A DNA stretch of 64,000 nt from Ferruginibacter sp. Its GTDB lineage: Bacteria; Bacteroidota; Bacteroidia; Chitinophagales; Chitinophagaceae. Under the pieces are notes generated by a model, which saw nothing but the letters and a program-made list of their open reading frames with translations, was not told the origin of the DNA and searched no databases. Positions within the stretch are counted from its first letter, which is position 1. Each line of letters starts with the position of its first letter. Location of the stretch: the NCBI GenBank assembly GCA_013141115.1, contig JABFRP010000003.1, positions 682,001 to 746,000 on the forward strand, in the 5' to 3' direction. The translations under genes and the position numbers were made by a program. Below are positions 1-8,982 of the stretch, piece by piece.

Positions 1-607
1 TTGAATCAAGTTTTTTCCTTGTCGTACTAACAGGCACTATCTCATCACTTTCACCCTGGAATAAGTAAATAGGTATTTTTTTTACAGGCTTATTTTTAAG
101 TTCTTCAATAATCGTAGAATGAATTACTGCAGCAAATGGAAAGGATGCTTTGCATAGTTCCGAGTAGTACATCGCAAGTAAAAATGCAATATCCCCGCCT
201 TGTGAAATGCCGGTAACAATAGCTTTTTGTTTATATTTATTTTCGATGGCCTTTACGAATACTGCAATACTGTCAACAGTTATTTTGGAAAGAGTGAATT
301 GTGCTGAACTATCCTTTTGATAATAATCTACCGGGTAATACGAAAACCCGTTTCTTTTTATATAATTCCCTTTTGGAATTATTATTCTCACAGGGTTTTT
401 AAGGCTATCGTAATCCGCAATTGTTTCTGAAGGGTTTCCTCCTGAGTAATGAAAGGCAATTAGTAACGGAAGTTTTTCGTTGCTATTGCCTTTAACAATT
501 TCAATGTACTCATACCCATTTACACTTTGTTGAAAAGTGGTTTTTCTTTGCCCAATCAATGTATTGTTGAAGGCAAAGAGTAGAATGAGTAGTATTAGTT
601 GTTTCAT
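1..607 (-). CDS. Secreted alpha/beta-hydrolase (esterase-like), partial
   Basis: The gene starts at an ATG at 605-607 and runs off the left edge of the window, so the C-terminus is missing. The first ~20 residues (MKQLILLILLFAF...GQ) look like a signal peptide. Around residue 125 is the nucleophile elbow GISQGG (G-x-S-x-G). Near the window edge GESDEIVP follows a beta strand and fits the catalytic-Asp loop. The catalytic His would lie outside the window. The layout resembles the phospholipase/carboxylesterase and PHB-depolymerase-like group, often ~220 residues. The substrate cannot be told. It is likely exported to the periplasm or surface. Confidence 0.7.
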   Translation of the reverse strand, partial: MKQLILLILLFAFNNTLIGQRKTTFQQSVNGYEYIEIVKGNSNEKLPLLIAFHYSGGNPSETIADYDSLKNPVRIIIPKGNYIKRNGFSYYPVDYYQKDSSAQFTLSKITVDSIAVFVKAIENKYKQKAIVTGISQGGDIAFLLAMYYSELCKASFPFAAVIHSTIIEELKNKPVKKIPIYLFQGESDEIVPVSTTRKKLDS

Positions 608-654
608 TTTAAGTTAAATAAAAAATTGCTTATAAAAATAGACTTGTAGTAAAA

Positions 655-1146
655 TTACCCCCAATCTGCTGTTAGCTGTCTTGTTGCTACATTAATACGA
701 GTAAACATATTCATTGCAGAAATGAACAATATCAAAGCAGCTCTTTCCTTTTCGCTAAAATATTTTTCAACCCTTAGCCATAGTTCATCTGAAACAGATT
801 CATATTTACTCTCCAATTTGGTAATTACTTCGGTAAGTTCCAGTGCAGTCTTTTCTGAGTCAGTGAAAATTTCTAAATCTTTCCAAGATAACACATACTC
901 AATTCTGTCTCTTGTTACTGGATTATCTTTGGCTTTTCTTATAGCTTCGCCAATACATAATTCACAATTGTTTATTTGCCCCACCCGTAAACCAACATAC
1001 TCAAGCAATTCAAAAGAAATACCGCTTTGGTATATTGGCTCCATCATTGTTTGAATTGCTGAGTTTATTCCCAATACCATTGCTGGATTTTTCATTCTTG
1101 ATTCCATTTTATTTAATTTATTTGAGTTTTCTAAAAGTTCTTTCAT
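655..1146 (-). CDS. Carboxymuconolactone decarboxylase / AhpD-like protein
   Basis: 163 residues, mostly helical. Residues ~55-66 carry the CxxC pair of AhpD-like proteins (NNCELCIGEAI), preceded by the usual hydrophobic helix (ELLEYVGLRVGQI). In AhpD the two cysteines form a redox-active disulphide. The histidine that normally follows CxxC is not seen here, so activity may differ from true AhpD. The helical half ending ALILFISAMNMFTRINVATR matches the family C-terminus. It stands alone, with 128 bp before the next gene. A cytoplasmic peroxidase-type function is an inference from the family. Confidence 0.75.
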   Translation of the reverse strand: MKELLENSNKLNKMESRMKNPAMVLGINSAIQTMMEPIYQSGISFELLEYVGLRVGQINNCELCIGEAIRKAKDNPVTRDRIEYVLSWKDLEIFTDSEKTALELTEVITKLESKYESVSDELWLRVEKYFSEKERAALILFISAMNMFTRINVATRQLTADWG

Positions 1147-1275
1147 ATTTTGACAAGCCGTGCAATGATTGTTAACGTAATAGCTTCTAATGTTTAAAAT
1201 TGTTTTTCATTTTATGCTTCATTTGCCATCTATAATATTGATTTTGGTTTGAAAGTAAAATCAATAAAAACCAAG

Positions 1276-3474
1276 TTACAATTGTTTGATATAGGAGATC
1301 TTTATTACTCCGGTATTGTCATTAACCGGAGTTGTTACCAGTTTTTTATCAAGTGTTTTTGTGTTATTAAAGACTAAATATACAAATGACAGGGGTTTGT
1401 ATTCCCATGCAAACCTGAGATTTAATCCTCCAAGATTAGTTACGGTGTTGTATTGATAAAAACCTGTAAGATGAATCTTAGGATTAAGAGAAGCTCTTAT
1501 TTCTGGTGCAATTAAATAAGTGTTTATAGTTTTTTTATTAGGCTCAAAACCCGAAAATCTATTGTAGGTTAATCTTATACCAGTAGCTATCTTAGTTACA
1601 GGTACCATTCGCAACGTTACATCGTAGGTGCTGAGATTTCCATTGTAAAATTTCCCCCAGGTAAAACTCCCGTTGGCACTATACTTAGCTCCCTGGTTAG
1701 AATAAAAATCAATAAAGGGCCTGAAATATGTATAATTACCTGGGGCAATAGCAATGGTTGGAACAGGCGAGAATATTCCCTGCAGCGATTGTATGTAAGA
1801 ATCAAGTCCAAAAGCGAAACCAGCACCATTATTAAATGTAACCCAAAAAGGTGCAAATGATATACTTGCTTCCTGAAATTTAAAATCAGTGGCCCTGTGA
1901 TACATATCAATTTTAATCTGCTGTTTAAAATAGTTTATCCTGTCATTTAACCAATGTTTTCTAAAATTCAAAGTGAATTCGGGCCGGGTATTTATAAAAT
2001 CAGTTCTTGCTAAAAAGCCCGCCTCGGCATTGTAATCTTTTGTAACTACGGTTTGAAACCAGTTAAACTGAACATTATTTTTTATATAACCTAACTCATT
2101 GAAAACTGCGAAACCTGTTTTTGCTGCGCCATAAGGTAACGAAGCGGAGATCATAGGACGAATATAAAATGGTGGTGTTGGACGTATAAATCCATCAAAG
2201 GTCACAACCGTATTTGTAAGCCTGGTTTTTTCATCATGCCTAAAGGTAACCATGGAGCCGAATCTGCCAGTTGCTCCAATATTTTTTTGCCCCCTTATAA
2301 CTCCAAACCATGAATTGGTAGTTGTATCCTTATCCTTTTGATTAATAAGGAGAGCCCCTAATGCCTGCTTTCCCGTTTGATGTATAAACCTTAAACCACC
2401 GTTAATTTTTAAAGGATTGCCATTATCATCTAATCCAATTCTTCTGCTAAAAAAAGGTTGAATGATCCCATTTCTACCAACCGAAAACAGGTTGGCATTA
2501 TCAAGAAAAAATTGCCGTCTCTCAGGAAAAAATACAGAAGAACGGTTTAAGTTAACTACCTGCCTGTCAACATCAGCCTGTGCAAAATCTGTATTGATGG
2601 TGCCTTCTAACGATGTATTTGTATTCAGCAACCATTTAACTTCTCCGCCGGGTTGAAATTTTGTACTTGTTTCCTTTCCCGTAAGTTTTGAAACATTCAA
2701 TAGAGTATAAGGTTGTAGCCTGATATTGGATTTGCCTTTTGGTGGATGAAGATTTGTAACTAAACCGGCATAGGCCATTCTGCCAGCCGAATATGCCATT
2801 GGCCATATTGACCACCCCGTAAATTCAAATTTAGAACGGATGTTTCGGTTAAAATTAATGCCCCATGTTGTGGAATCTGAGGGATAACGGATAGATGACC
2901 ATGGAATTGCAATCTCAGTACTCCAGGTAGAATCGGTTATAAAACTTTTTGCTTTCCAGACTGCATCCCAATTTACATCAAATACTCTGTCATCGTATAT
3001 CAATAAATCTCGTTGAGAACTATATGGGGTAACAGCAAATTGAGGTATAGGATTTTGAACATCCTGAAAAGGATCAAGTAAAACAGCAAATAATTCATTC
3101 TCGTCGTAAATAAAATCTCTTTTTAAATTTTGAACCAGTATTTTATTACCAGGATTGTTACAGACAGCACCTATATAAATATTTTCATCATCATATAAAA
3201 CCTTTACTATTGTTTCAAAACTGGCCTTCGATTTTTCGCTGGGGTAGCTTTGTAAAAAATTAGTTGCTGCAGTACATCGTATCCAGTCGGGGTCATTTAA
3301 CTTACCATCAAGTAGAATTTTTTGTCCAGCTTTCACTGCTTCTATTTTAAGCTTTTGGTCATACGATGGGGGTGGAAAAATTGATTGCGAATTGCTTCTA
3401 AAAAATGTGAAGTTCAGTAGAAGTGTAAATAAAAATGTTGCTAAATGAATATTGTGCAGTCTGTATAATTTCAT
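1276..3474 (-). CDS. DUF5916-family outer-membrane protein with CBM9-like domain
   Basis: 732 residues. A signal peptide (about residues 1-30) is followed by a CBM9-like sandwich (about 45-235), with GKLNDPDWIRC near its start and WSTEIAIPWSSIRY near its end. The remainder is the DUF5916 region, rich in alternating aromatic/polar strands typical of an outer-membrane beta-barrel (FNRNIRSKFEFTGWSIWPM; C-terminal VFNNTKTLDKK...). Such proteins are common in Bacteroidota and usually annotated as hydrolases, but their substrate is not established. It lies 13 bp downstream of the small membrane protein gene and may be the last cistron of the minus-strand run beginning at 5863. Confidence 0.8.
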   Translation of the reverse strand: MKLYRLHNIHLATFLFTLLLNFTFFRSNSQSIFPPPSYDQKLKIEAVKAGQKILLDGKLNDPDWIRCTAATNFLQSYPSEKSKASFETIVKVLYDDENIYIGAVCNNPGNKILVQNLKRDFIYDENELFAVLLDPFQDVQNPIPQFAVTPYSSQRDLLIYDDRVFDVNWDAVWKAKSFITDSTWSTEIAIPWSSIRYPSDSTTWGINFNRNIRSKFEFTGWSIWPMAYSAGRMAYAGLVTNLHPPKGKSNIRLQPYTLLNVSKLTGKETSTKFQPGGEVKWLLNTNTSLEGTINTDFAQADVDRQVVNLNRSSVFFPERRQFFLDNANLFSVGRNGIIQPFFSRRIGLDDNGNPLKINGGLRFIHQTGKQALGALLINQKDKDTTTNSWFGVIRGQKNIGATGRFGSMVTFRHDEKTRLTNTVVTFDGFIRPTPPFYIRPMISASLPYGAAKTGFAVFNELGYIKNNVQFNWFQTVVTKDYNAEAGFLARTDFINTRPEFTLNFRKHWLNDRINYFKQQIKIDMYHRATDFKFQEASISFAPFWVTFNNGAGFAFGLDSYIQSLQGIFSPVPTIAIAPGNYTYFRPFIDFYSNQGAKYSANGSFTWGKFYNGNLSTYDVTLRMVPVTKIATGIRLTYNRFSGFEPNKKTINTYLIAPEIRASLNPKIHLTGFYQYNTVTNLGGLNLRFAWEYKPLSFVYLVFNNTKTLDKKLVTTPVNDNTGVIKISYIKQL

Positions 3475-3487
3475 TATAATGTCTATG

Positions 3488-3724
3488 TTATTTAGTGTTT
3501 ACCAACCTAACTTGCTTTGTGTGTTTTAGTTTATAAATATATACTGCGTGAATAATTACTGCGATGAGGCTTCCAACAATAATAGGCATGGCACCTATTA
3601 TTAATCCATATACAAAGTAGATTGAATTTGCTATCATTGATAAAATCCTCAGATGCAAAACATCTTTCATTGCCATTGATGTTAAATTTAGGATGAGCCC
3701 TAAAAAGCCTAAAATATCTGTCAT
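3488..3724 (-). CDS. Small three-helix inner-membrane protein
   Basis: 78 residues with three hydrophobic segments (about 4-18, 26-46 and 46-68) and a basic C-terminal tail (YKLKHTKQVRLVNTK). The pattern of short helices with a conserved NSIYFVYG-type second helix resembles the YgjV-like/PQ-loop family of small inner-membrane proteins. No function is assigned. It sits 49 bp after the GNAT gene and 13 bp before the DUF5916 gene, which suggests co-transcription. Confidence 0.6.
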   Translation of the reverse strand: MTDILGFLGLILNLTSMAMKDVLHLRILSMIANSIYFVYGLIIGAMPIIVGSLIAVIIHAVYIYKLKHTKQVRLVNTK

Positions 3725-3773
3725 TGTAAAATATTTTTTGGTTTATAATAAGTATTATGGTTATTACTTTACT

Positions 3774-4292
3774 TTAGTTGCTCTCATATTTAAGCAGCAT
3801 TATATAACAAGGGCTAAGATGATTATCAGTAAGCTGAAACTCTGCCTTAGTAACAATATGAAATCCAAATTTTACATAAAAACTAATTGCGGTAGTATTA
3901 CCCACCCATACAACCAGCCACATACCATTTTGCTTACATGATTTGGAGTATTCTATATTATAGCTCAGCAGTTTAGCACCCAGTTTGAGGCCATGAAAAG
4001 AATCTAACAAATAAATCTGGTCCATTTTTGAAACACCTTCTATCTCAATCGCCTCATGTTTCATGCTAAGCTCCATTTTTGAAAAGCCAGCCACCTTGTT
4101 TTCATGGCTTATCAGGTGGTAGATATTTTCAGGGTTCGCCAATTCATTTTTTATAAATTCTTCGCTGTATATTTTTCTCATGTAAGTATTTAACTCATGT
4201 GCAGGGGCACTATCCTTATGAGAATCAATAAATGTTTCTGCGCCGAGTTCACTCAACAGCTTTGCATCTTCTATTTTTGCTTTACATATCAT
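3774..4292 (-). CDS. GNAT N-acetyltransferase
   Basis: 172 residues with the GNAT fold in order: helix ISELGAETF region, a beta hairpin around the acceptor site, then QIYLLDSFHGLKLGAKLL (residues ~100-120), which fits motif A where acetyl-CoA pyrophosphate binds (the usual Q/R-x-x-G-x-G/A appears as GLKLGA). VVWVGNTTAISFYVKFGF is the family motif B (N-x-x-A-x-x-F-Y-x-k-x-G-F). It would use acetyl-CoA to acylate an amine, with unknown substrate. It is separated from the upstream gene by 17 bp. Confidence 0.85.
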   Translation of the reverse strand: MICKAKIEDAKLLSELGAETFIDSHKDSAPAHELNTYMRKIYSEEFIKNELANPENIYHLISHENKVAGFSKMELSMKHEAIEIEGVSKMDQIYLLDSFHGLKLGAKLLSYNIEYSKSCKQNGMWLVVWVGNTTAISFYVKFGFHIVTKAEFQLTDNHLSPCYIMLLKYESN

Positions 4293-4309
4293 TAATTGAA
4301 AATTTTGTT

Positions 4310-4738
4310 TTAGTCTGCAAGCCTTACCATGCAGCGTACATCTTTTGCATTAGTACCATTTGTACCTTCGGGAAAGTAGCACTCGGCGCAACAACCTTGC
4401 TCATCAATGTCTGGGTCGGCCAATAGCGTTTCAAATGCTTTACCAATCTGCGATATGTCTTTCGAAAAATCTGAAATGTAAATACTAATGTAATTTCCTT
4501 TTTTCAGCGTATATGAACTGCTGCCTGTTGGTATTGTTTCCTTAGTAATATCAATTTCGGCGGCAGCCATGTACAAATTTTCATCATCATACAAATAAGA
4601 AACACCAAAATGATTTCGCTTTCCATACTCTTTTGCCAGGGAAGCCATTTTTTGATGGGCTGCCATAATTCCTTCAGGGAACGAATCTGCTTTTACACAA
4701 AACAGATTAATGTCATTTTCCAGTTTAAAATTTTCCAT
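4310..4738 (-). CDS. Conserved protein of unknown function, possibly GyrI-like fold
   Basis: 142 residues, no signal peptide or membrane segment. The alternating strand pattern with an early FCVKADSFPEG, central YLYDDENLYMAAAEI and ending AECYFPEGTNGTNAKDVRCMVRL recalls GyrI-like/effector-binding domains, but this is a weak impression. It contains the cysteine cluster GCCAECYF near the C-terminus, which could bind metal or form disulphides. It is flanked by a TPMT-like methyltransferase (24 bp upstream) and a GNAT gene (17 bp downstream), probably in one transcript. Confidence 0.45.
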   Translation of the reverse strand: MENFKLENDINLFCVKADSFPEGIMAAHQKMASLAKEYGKRNHFGVSYLYDDENLYMAAAEIDITKETIPTGSSSYTLKKGNYISIYISDFSKDISQIGKAFETLLADPDIDEQGCCAECYFPEGTNGTNAKDVRCMVRLAD

Positions 4739-4762
4739 ATTAGCATATTTTATTGTGATGAG

Positions 4763-5359
4763 TTATTTTGCAATCAGGTTAATAAAAACTTCTGAGCCTT
4801 TTCTTCTTTCAATTGAATTATAACATGGCTCCAGTTTTTTAATTTTAAATTTCTTTGAAAACATTTGCTTGTATTCCTGCGGTGTGCCACCATAAGGAGG
4901 GCCTTCTTCTTCAAACACCCGGCCAAATAGTATTCCTGTAAGGTGGCCACCTTTTACCAAAAGCGAATGCATTTTATCAACATACTGTGGTCTAACAGAA
5001 GGGGAGAGTGCAGAAAGAAAAGTTTGCTCTATAATAAGGTTGTAGGCACCATTATGGTTAAAAAAATCATCCGTTATTATTTTAATGGTTTTACCATTCT
5101 CATTTTTAAATTTACTTTCCAAAGCAGCCGTAAGTGAGGGGGCAATATCTATTACGGTTACATTAGTAAATCCTTGTGCTATTAAATACTCGGCTTCGTA
5201 TGCATTTCCGCATCCTGGTATTAAGATGGAGATACCTTTGTTAGTAAGCTGGTCAATATATTCTTTAATTGCCGGTGATGGAAACCCAATATCCCAACCT
5301 ACTTCATCTTTATCATAAAGATTGTTCCAATACTCTTTTGACATTGTTTTACTTTGCAT
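4763..5359 (-). CDS. TPMT-family S-adenosylmethionine methyltransferase
   Basis: 198 residues, normal for the thiopurine S-methyltransferase family. The N-terminal WNNLYDKDEVGWDIG followed by P-S-P is the family hallmark. ISILIPGCGNAYEAEYL (about residues 42-58) is SAM-binding motif I and VTVIDIAP the acidic end of strand 2. NLIIEQTFLSALSP fits the catalytic loop. In bacteria these enzymes methylate thiol, selenium or tellurium compounds; the substrate here is not known. It is probably co-transcribed with the DinB gene 15 bp upstream. Confidence 0.85.
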   Translation of the reverse strand: MQSKTMSKEYWNNLYDKDEVGWDIGFPSPAIKEYIDQLTNKGISILIPGCGNAYEAEYLIAQGFTNVTVIDIAPSLTAALESKFKNENGKTIKIITDDFFNHNGAYNLIIEQTFLSALSPSVRPQYVDKMHSLLVKGGHLTGILFGRVFEEEGPPYGGTPQEYKQMFSKKFKIKKLEPCYNSIERRKGSEVFINLIAK

Positions 5360-5374
5360 AGATTTAAATTTTAG

Positions 5375-5863
5375 TTATGCTGCCACTGTATCAAAATCAG
5401 TTACTTGTTTTGTGTGCCGTATTATGTGATTTTCAATTAAAACCAACCACTCATACTTTGTTAATGTGCCCCACACAGGAAGTGTAATGTCAATGCAAGT
5501 TTCAGTAAGGTCTTCCTGTTCAATCATACTTATAAGATTGTCTTTGTTTCCTTCTAATACTATAAATAACTCACTTGCAGAATATTCTTTTGCCTCTGGC
5601 TGCAATATTGGCGCTGCAGGAAACTTTAATTGAAAATTCAGGAATAAATTTTTGATGCTGTCAGCATTTTGGTCGTAAGGCCTTTCCGTTTTTTTAGTTT
5701 GCCCAAATTGTGCGCCGGTTCCTTTAATAATATGATCGGCAATTTCCCCAACACTCCATCCGCCGTCTGCTCTCTTTCCATTTATGTCAGTATGTTGATA
5801 TATAGCTGATTTAAAATTTGCGAATACAGTTTCTATTTTTTGTTTTAATAATTCCTTATCCAT
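5375..5863 (-). CDS. DinB-superfamily protein
   Basis: 162 residues, a four-helix-bundle pattern typical of DinB/YfiT proteins. WSVGEIADHIIKGTG (residues ~35-50) supplies the first metal-binding His and ENHIIRHTKQV near the end supplies the C-terminal His pair. Family members bind divalent metal; some are thiol-dependent transferases. It is the first gene of a minus-strand run and is divergent from the LysR gene, with 127 bp between starts that could hold the shared control region. Confidence 0.8.
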   Translation of the reverse strand: MDKELLKQKIETVFANFKSAIYQHTDINGKRADGGWSVGEIADHIIKGTGAQFGQTKKTERPYDQNADSIKNLFLNFQLKFPAAPILQPEAKEYSASELFIVLEGNKDNLISMIEQEDLTETCIDITLPVWGTLTKYEWLVLIENHIIRHTKQVTDFDTVAA

Positions 5864-5990
5864 AATAGGTGGTGCTTTAAAGTAAATAAAAAAGTGCTAA
5901 TTGTTTTTGCAAACACAAAGCAAGTAAAATTCTATGATGCAGAAAAATACTTAATTTGCATTGATTGATAACAAAAACAAATCAATAAAA

Positions 5991-6884
5991 ATGACAACAG
6001 AACAAATAAAGAACTTTCTTGCAACTGCTGAAGTGCTGAACTTTCATAAAGCAAGCAGCACTATGTTTATTGCACAACCAGCATTAAGCAGGCAAATAAA
6101 AAATTTGGAAGATGAAATTGGGGCATTACTTTTTGACAGAACAAAAAAGCAAATTAAATTAACTGCTGCCGGTTTGTTTTTTAAAAATGAGATGAAGAGG
6201 GTATTTGACCAGTTTGAACAGACAAAAAAGAGAACTGGGCAAATTCACAGAGGAGAGGCAGGTGAAATAAAAATGGGGCATGTTAGTACTGCAATGCAGT
6301 CTGTAATACCTCCTTTTTTAATGGAAATCAAAAAGGGTCATCCCGATTTAAAGATTACTTTAAAGGAAGGTGCATGTACCGATATGATTAATAAGATTAT
6401 GCATAGAGAGCTTGATTTTGGATTGATGCCTAATGTAATAATTCCTAATGAAATTGATGAAGTACTGTTGTATAAAGAAAACTTTGTTGTAGTGATGCCG
6501 AAAAATTTAAAAATCAGTACACAAAAAAATGAAAGATTAAAAACGTTGGCAAAAGCAGATTGGATTTTACCTGCTTTAGAAGACAGCCAGGGGTACAATG
6601 AAATTTTATATCGTCTATTTCATAAAAACGGTTTTTGGCCTAAGGTTGTTTTTGAATCGCCAAATGCATCTACCAATTTGCGTTTGGTGAGTGAAGGTTT
6701 GGGCGTTACAATTATAGGGAAGTCGGCCATAAAAAATGTAAAATTGAATATTAAGCATTTTGAGTTAACAGAGGTATCTCCAAAGGTAGAAATGCATTTT
6801 GTGTGGCTTAAAGAAAGAAAGGAGGAACTAAAAAATTACATTGAACTGTTTTTAAAAATATTTAGCGAAATAAAGGCCACATGA
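5991..6884 (+). CDS. LysR-family transcriptional regulator
   Basis: The ATG at 5991 is preferred to the upstream TTG at 5961 because the LysR helix-turn-helix begins right after it (MTTEQIKNFLATAEVLNFHK), giving 297 residues. The wHTH is residues ~1-60 with FIAQPALSRQIKNLEDEIG as recognition region. The periplasmic-binding-like effector domain follows (~90-290). It is transcribed away from the DinB/TPMT/GNAT run, the classic arrangement in which LysR controls the divergent operon. The effector is unknown. Confidence 0.9.
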   Translation: MTTEQIKNFLATAEVLNFHKASSTMFIAQPALSRQIKNLEDEIGALLFDRTKKQIKLTAAGLFFKNEMKRVFDQFEQTKKRTGQIHRGEAGEIKMGHVSTAMQSVIPPFLMEIKKGHPDLKITLKEGACTDMINKIMHRELDFGLMPNVIIPNEIDEVLLYKENFVVVMPKNLKISTQKNERLKTLAKADWILPALEDSQGYNEILYRLFHKNGFWPKVVFESPNASTNLRLVSEGLGVTIIGKSAIKNVKLNIKHFELTEVSPKVEMHFVWLKERKEELKNYIELFLKIFSEIKAT

Positions 6885-6953
6885 TTAGCTCTGTAACACA
6901 AATAATGTTGTGTTAAATGATTGCGGTAAAGCTGTATTTAAAAGTAAACTTAA

Positions 6954-7883
6954 ATGAAAGTAATTAACACAAAAATTCTCAGCAGCTTTGCACTGGTAGT
7001 GATAATTTCCTCCTGCAGCAATAGTTCAATGAATTCTATACGATACCCGTTTCCACAACCCGTTTCTATGCCTCTTCCGTTTATGCCTGGCATTGTTTCT
7101 TCATCAGGGCTTGATTTTAATTCCGCTTTTTCACCAGACGGAAAATCATTCTATTTTGGCCGTTCTGAAAATGGAAAATGGATAATGTATGTAACTACTT
7201 TTGATGGGGAAAATTGGACAAAGCCTGTTCATCCTTCATTTAATGATACAGCTTATTCCGAAGCAGATCCTGCTTTTGCTCCTGATGGAACACTCTATTA
7301 CATTTCTACAAAATCCCGTAATTCTGCCGATACGATCAAGGACTATGATATATGGTTCGTGAAACCTCTTGCCGGCAACCAATGGACTGTACCGGAAAAT
7401 ATGTCTGTTGTAAATTCAGACAGTAATGAATTGTATATTTCCTTTGCTGCAAATGATAACCTATACTTTTCGTCATCAAGGCAGGGAGGCTTTGGGCAAG
7501 ACGACATTTATGTTTGCAAATATGCCGGAGGTAAATATAGTGCTCCGCAGAATCTTGGAGTAGCAATAAATTCACCGGGATCAGATCATGACCCTTTAAT
7601 TTCAAAAGACGAAGATTTTCTTGTTTTCAGTTCTGTTGACAGAAAGGATGGCTATGGCCAGGCAGATTTATATTTTTCAAGAAAAAACCAACAAAACAGG
7701 TGGCTTCCCTCTGTAAATCTTGGCGAAAAATTTAATACCCCAACCTACGAATACTGCTCTTACCTGAGTAGGGACAATCAATATTTTTTTTACAGCACTA
7801 ACAGTGATGTTAAATGGATTAAAGCTAAATACTTATTTGAAGAAATGAAGAAGAAAACAAAATCTAAGAAAAAACAGCAATAA
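6954..7883 (+). CDS. PD40/TolB-like beta-propeller lipoprotein
   Basis: 309 residues. The N-terminus carries a lipobox with Cys at ~21 (VVIISSCSNSS), so it is likely lipidated and periplasmic or surface-exposed. The body has repeated WD40-like (PD40) blades: FNSAFSPDGKSFYFG, ADPAFAPDGTLYYIS, LYISFAANDNLYFSS and HDPLISKDEDFLVFSS. A lysine-rich tail (MKKKTKSKKKQQ) ends the protein. Such propellers serve as protein-interaction scaffolds; the partner is unknown. Confidence 0.8.
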   Translation: MKVINTKILSSFALVVIISSCSNSSMNSIRYPFPQPVSMPLPFMPGIVSSSGLDFNSAFSPDGKSFYFGRSENGKWIMYVTTFDGENWTKPVHPSFNDTAYSEADPAFAPDGTLYYISTKSRNSADTIKDYDIWFVKPLAGNQWTVPENMSVVNSDSNELYISFAANDNLYFSSSRQGGFGQDDIYVCKYAGGKYSAPQNLGVAINSPGSDHDPLISKDEDFLVFSSVDRKDGYGQADLYFSRKNQQNRWLPSVNLGEKFNTPTYEYCSYLSRDNQYFFYSTNSDVKWIKAKYLFEEMKKKTKSKKKQQ

Positions 7884-7907
7884 TAATTTACTTTTTAATT
7901 TTTTTTT

Positions 7908-8330
7908 ATGACAGAAGCAATAAATAAAGCCGAAAGAAATAAAGCTAACTACCTGGCCGCAAAAGCAGCTTTTAATGAAAAAAATATATCTCAGTGCATT
8001 GAATTTTATTCTATAAACCACACTGTTAAATCAATGCCTGCTGAAAAGGGAAGACATATTATTCAGCAATTTTTTGAAAACATGCATAGCATGTGGGACG
8101 ACTTGCAAATTACGGTTGAACATGCTGTGGCAGAGGGAGATTGGGTAATGGGCAGAAGTATTGCAACTGCAATACACTCCAAACCTATTATGGGAACCAC
8201 TCCAACAAATAAACAAGTTGTTGCATCTTTTTGGGATTTACATTTATTTGACGATGAAGGATTAATTATTGAGACATGGAACCTGATTGACAATGCTGCT
8301 ATTATGAAGCAGGTTGGATTGTTGCCATAA
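7908..8330 (+). CDS. SnoaL-like ester cyclase family protein
   Basis: 140 residues with the SnoaL/NTF2-like cone fold: an N-terminal helix (KANYLAAKAAFNEK), FFENMHSMWDDLQITVEHAVAEGDWV in the middle and FWDLHLFDDEGLIIETWNLIDNAAIMKQVG at the end, which is the standard SnoaL C-terminal signature (I-x-E-x-W-x-x-x-D). The natural substrate is not predictable. It follows the PD40 gene by 24 bp. Confidence 0.8.
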   Translation: MTEAINKAERNKANYLAAKAAFNEKNISQCIEFYSINHTVKSMPAEKGRHIIQQFFENMHSMWDDLQITVEHAVAEGDWVMGRSIATAIHSKPIMGTTPTNKQVVASFWDLHLFDDEGLIIETWNLIDNAAIMKQVGLLP

Positions 8331-8387
8331 TATGAAAATTAAAGATGGAACAAATAAAATAAATTGACAAATACGAAAACCGAGTTA

Positions 8388-8891
8388 ATGAACAACAAGA
8401 TTGAACTTAGGGAATACTCACTGCAATATGCATCAGCCTTTGCAGAAATGCGAAATAATCCAAAGATTTTTGAAAACGGTTTTGACAGTACGCCAAACCC
8501 CTATACGACTGATGTTGCTATTGAATTGTTTCAAAAGCAAATAGATAAGCAAACAGCGGAAAGATTTTTAATCTTCTGTAATGAACAACTTTGCGGCGAA
8601 ATTGGGATTTGGCTAAAGGATGATGTTCAAAGGTTAAATGTAGATCTGGGATATTTTGTTGCTGAACCATTTTGGGGTAAAGGCATAGCTACTGAAGCCA
8701 TACGATTAATGGTTGACTATACTTTTAAAACATTTGATGTAATCCGCATTGCTGCAGGTGTGTTTGAACATAACAAAGCATCTATGAAAGCCCTTGAAAA
8801 AAATGGATTTATACTTGAAAGCATTCAAAAGAAAGCAGTTGTAAAAAATGATAGAATTATGGATGATTATATGTGGGTAAAATTTAGATGA
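8388..8891 (+). CDS. GNAT acetyltransferase, RimJ/RimL type
   Basis: The ATG at 8388 is chosen over an upstream TTG at 8364 because the GNAT domain starts directly (NNKIELREYS); this gives 167 residues. LGYFVAEPFWGKGIATEAIRLMVDYTF (split here as GYFVAEPFWGKGIATEA) is motif A with the G-K-G-I/A-T acetyl-CoA loop, and NKASMKALEKNGF is motif B. RimJ/RimL-like enzymes acetylate protein N-termini or small molecules; the substrate is unknown. Confidence 0.88.
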   Translation: MNNKIELREYSLQYASAFAEMRNNPKIFENGFDSTPNPYTTDVAIELFQKQIDKQTAERFLIFCNEQLCGEIGIWLKDDVQRLNVDLGYFVAEPFWGKGIATEAIRLMVDYTFKTFDVIRIAAGVFEHNKASMKALEKNGFILESIQKKAVVKNDRIMDDYMWVKFR

Positions 8892-8982
8892 CTAACCAGA
8901 TGCTATACGAATACTTACAATTAACATCAACAATGTTTGCTCTTAAAAGTAATTGTTCACAATAACTAACAGACAGCCTACT

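Noticed and set aside
722..1054. Plus-strand frame opposite the AhpD-like gene
   Set aside because: It is fully antisense to a well-supported gene and resembles no protein family.
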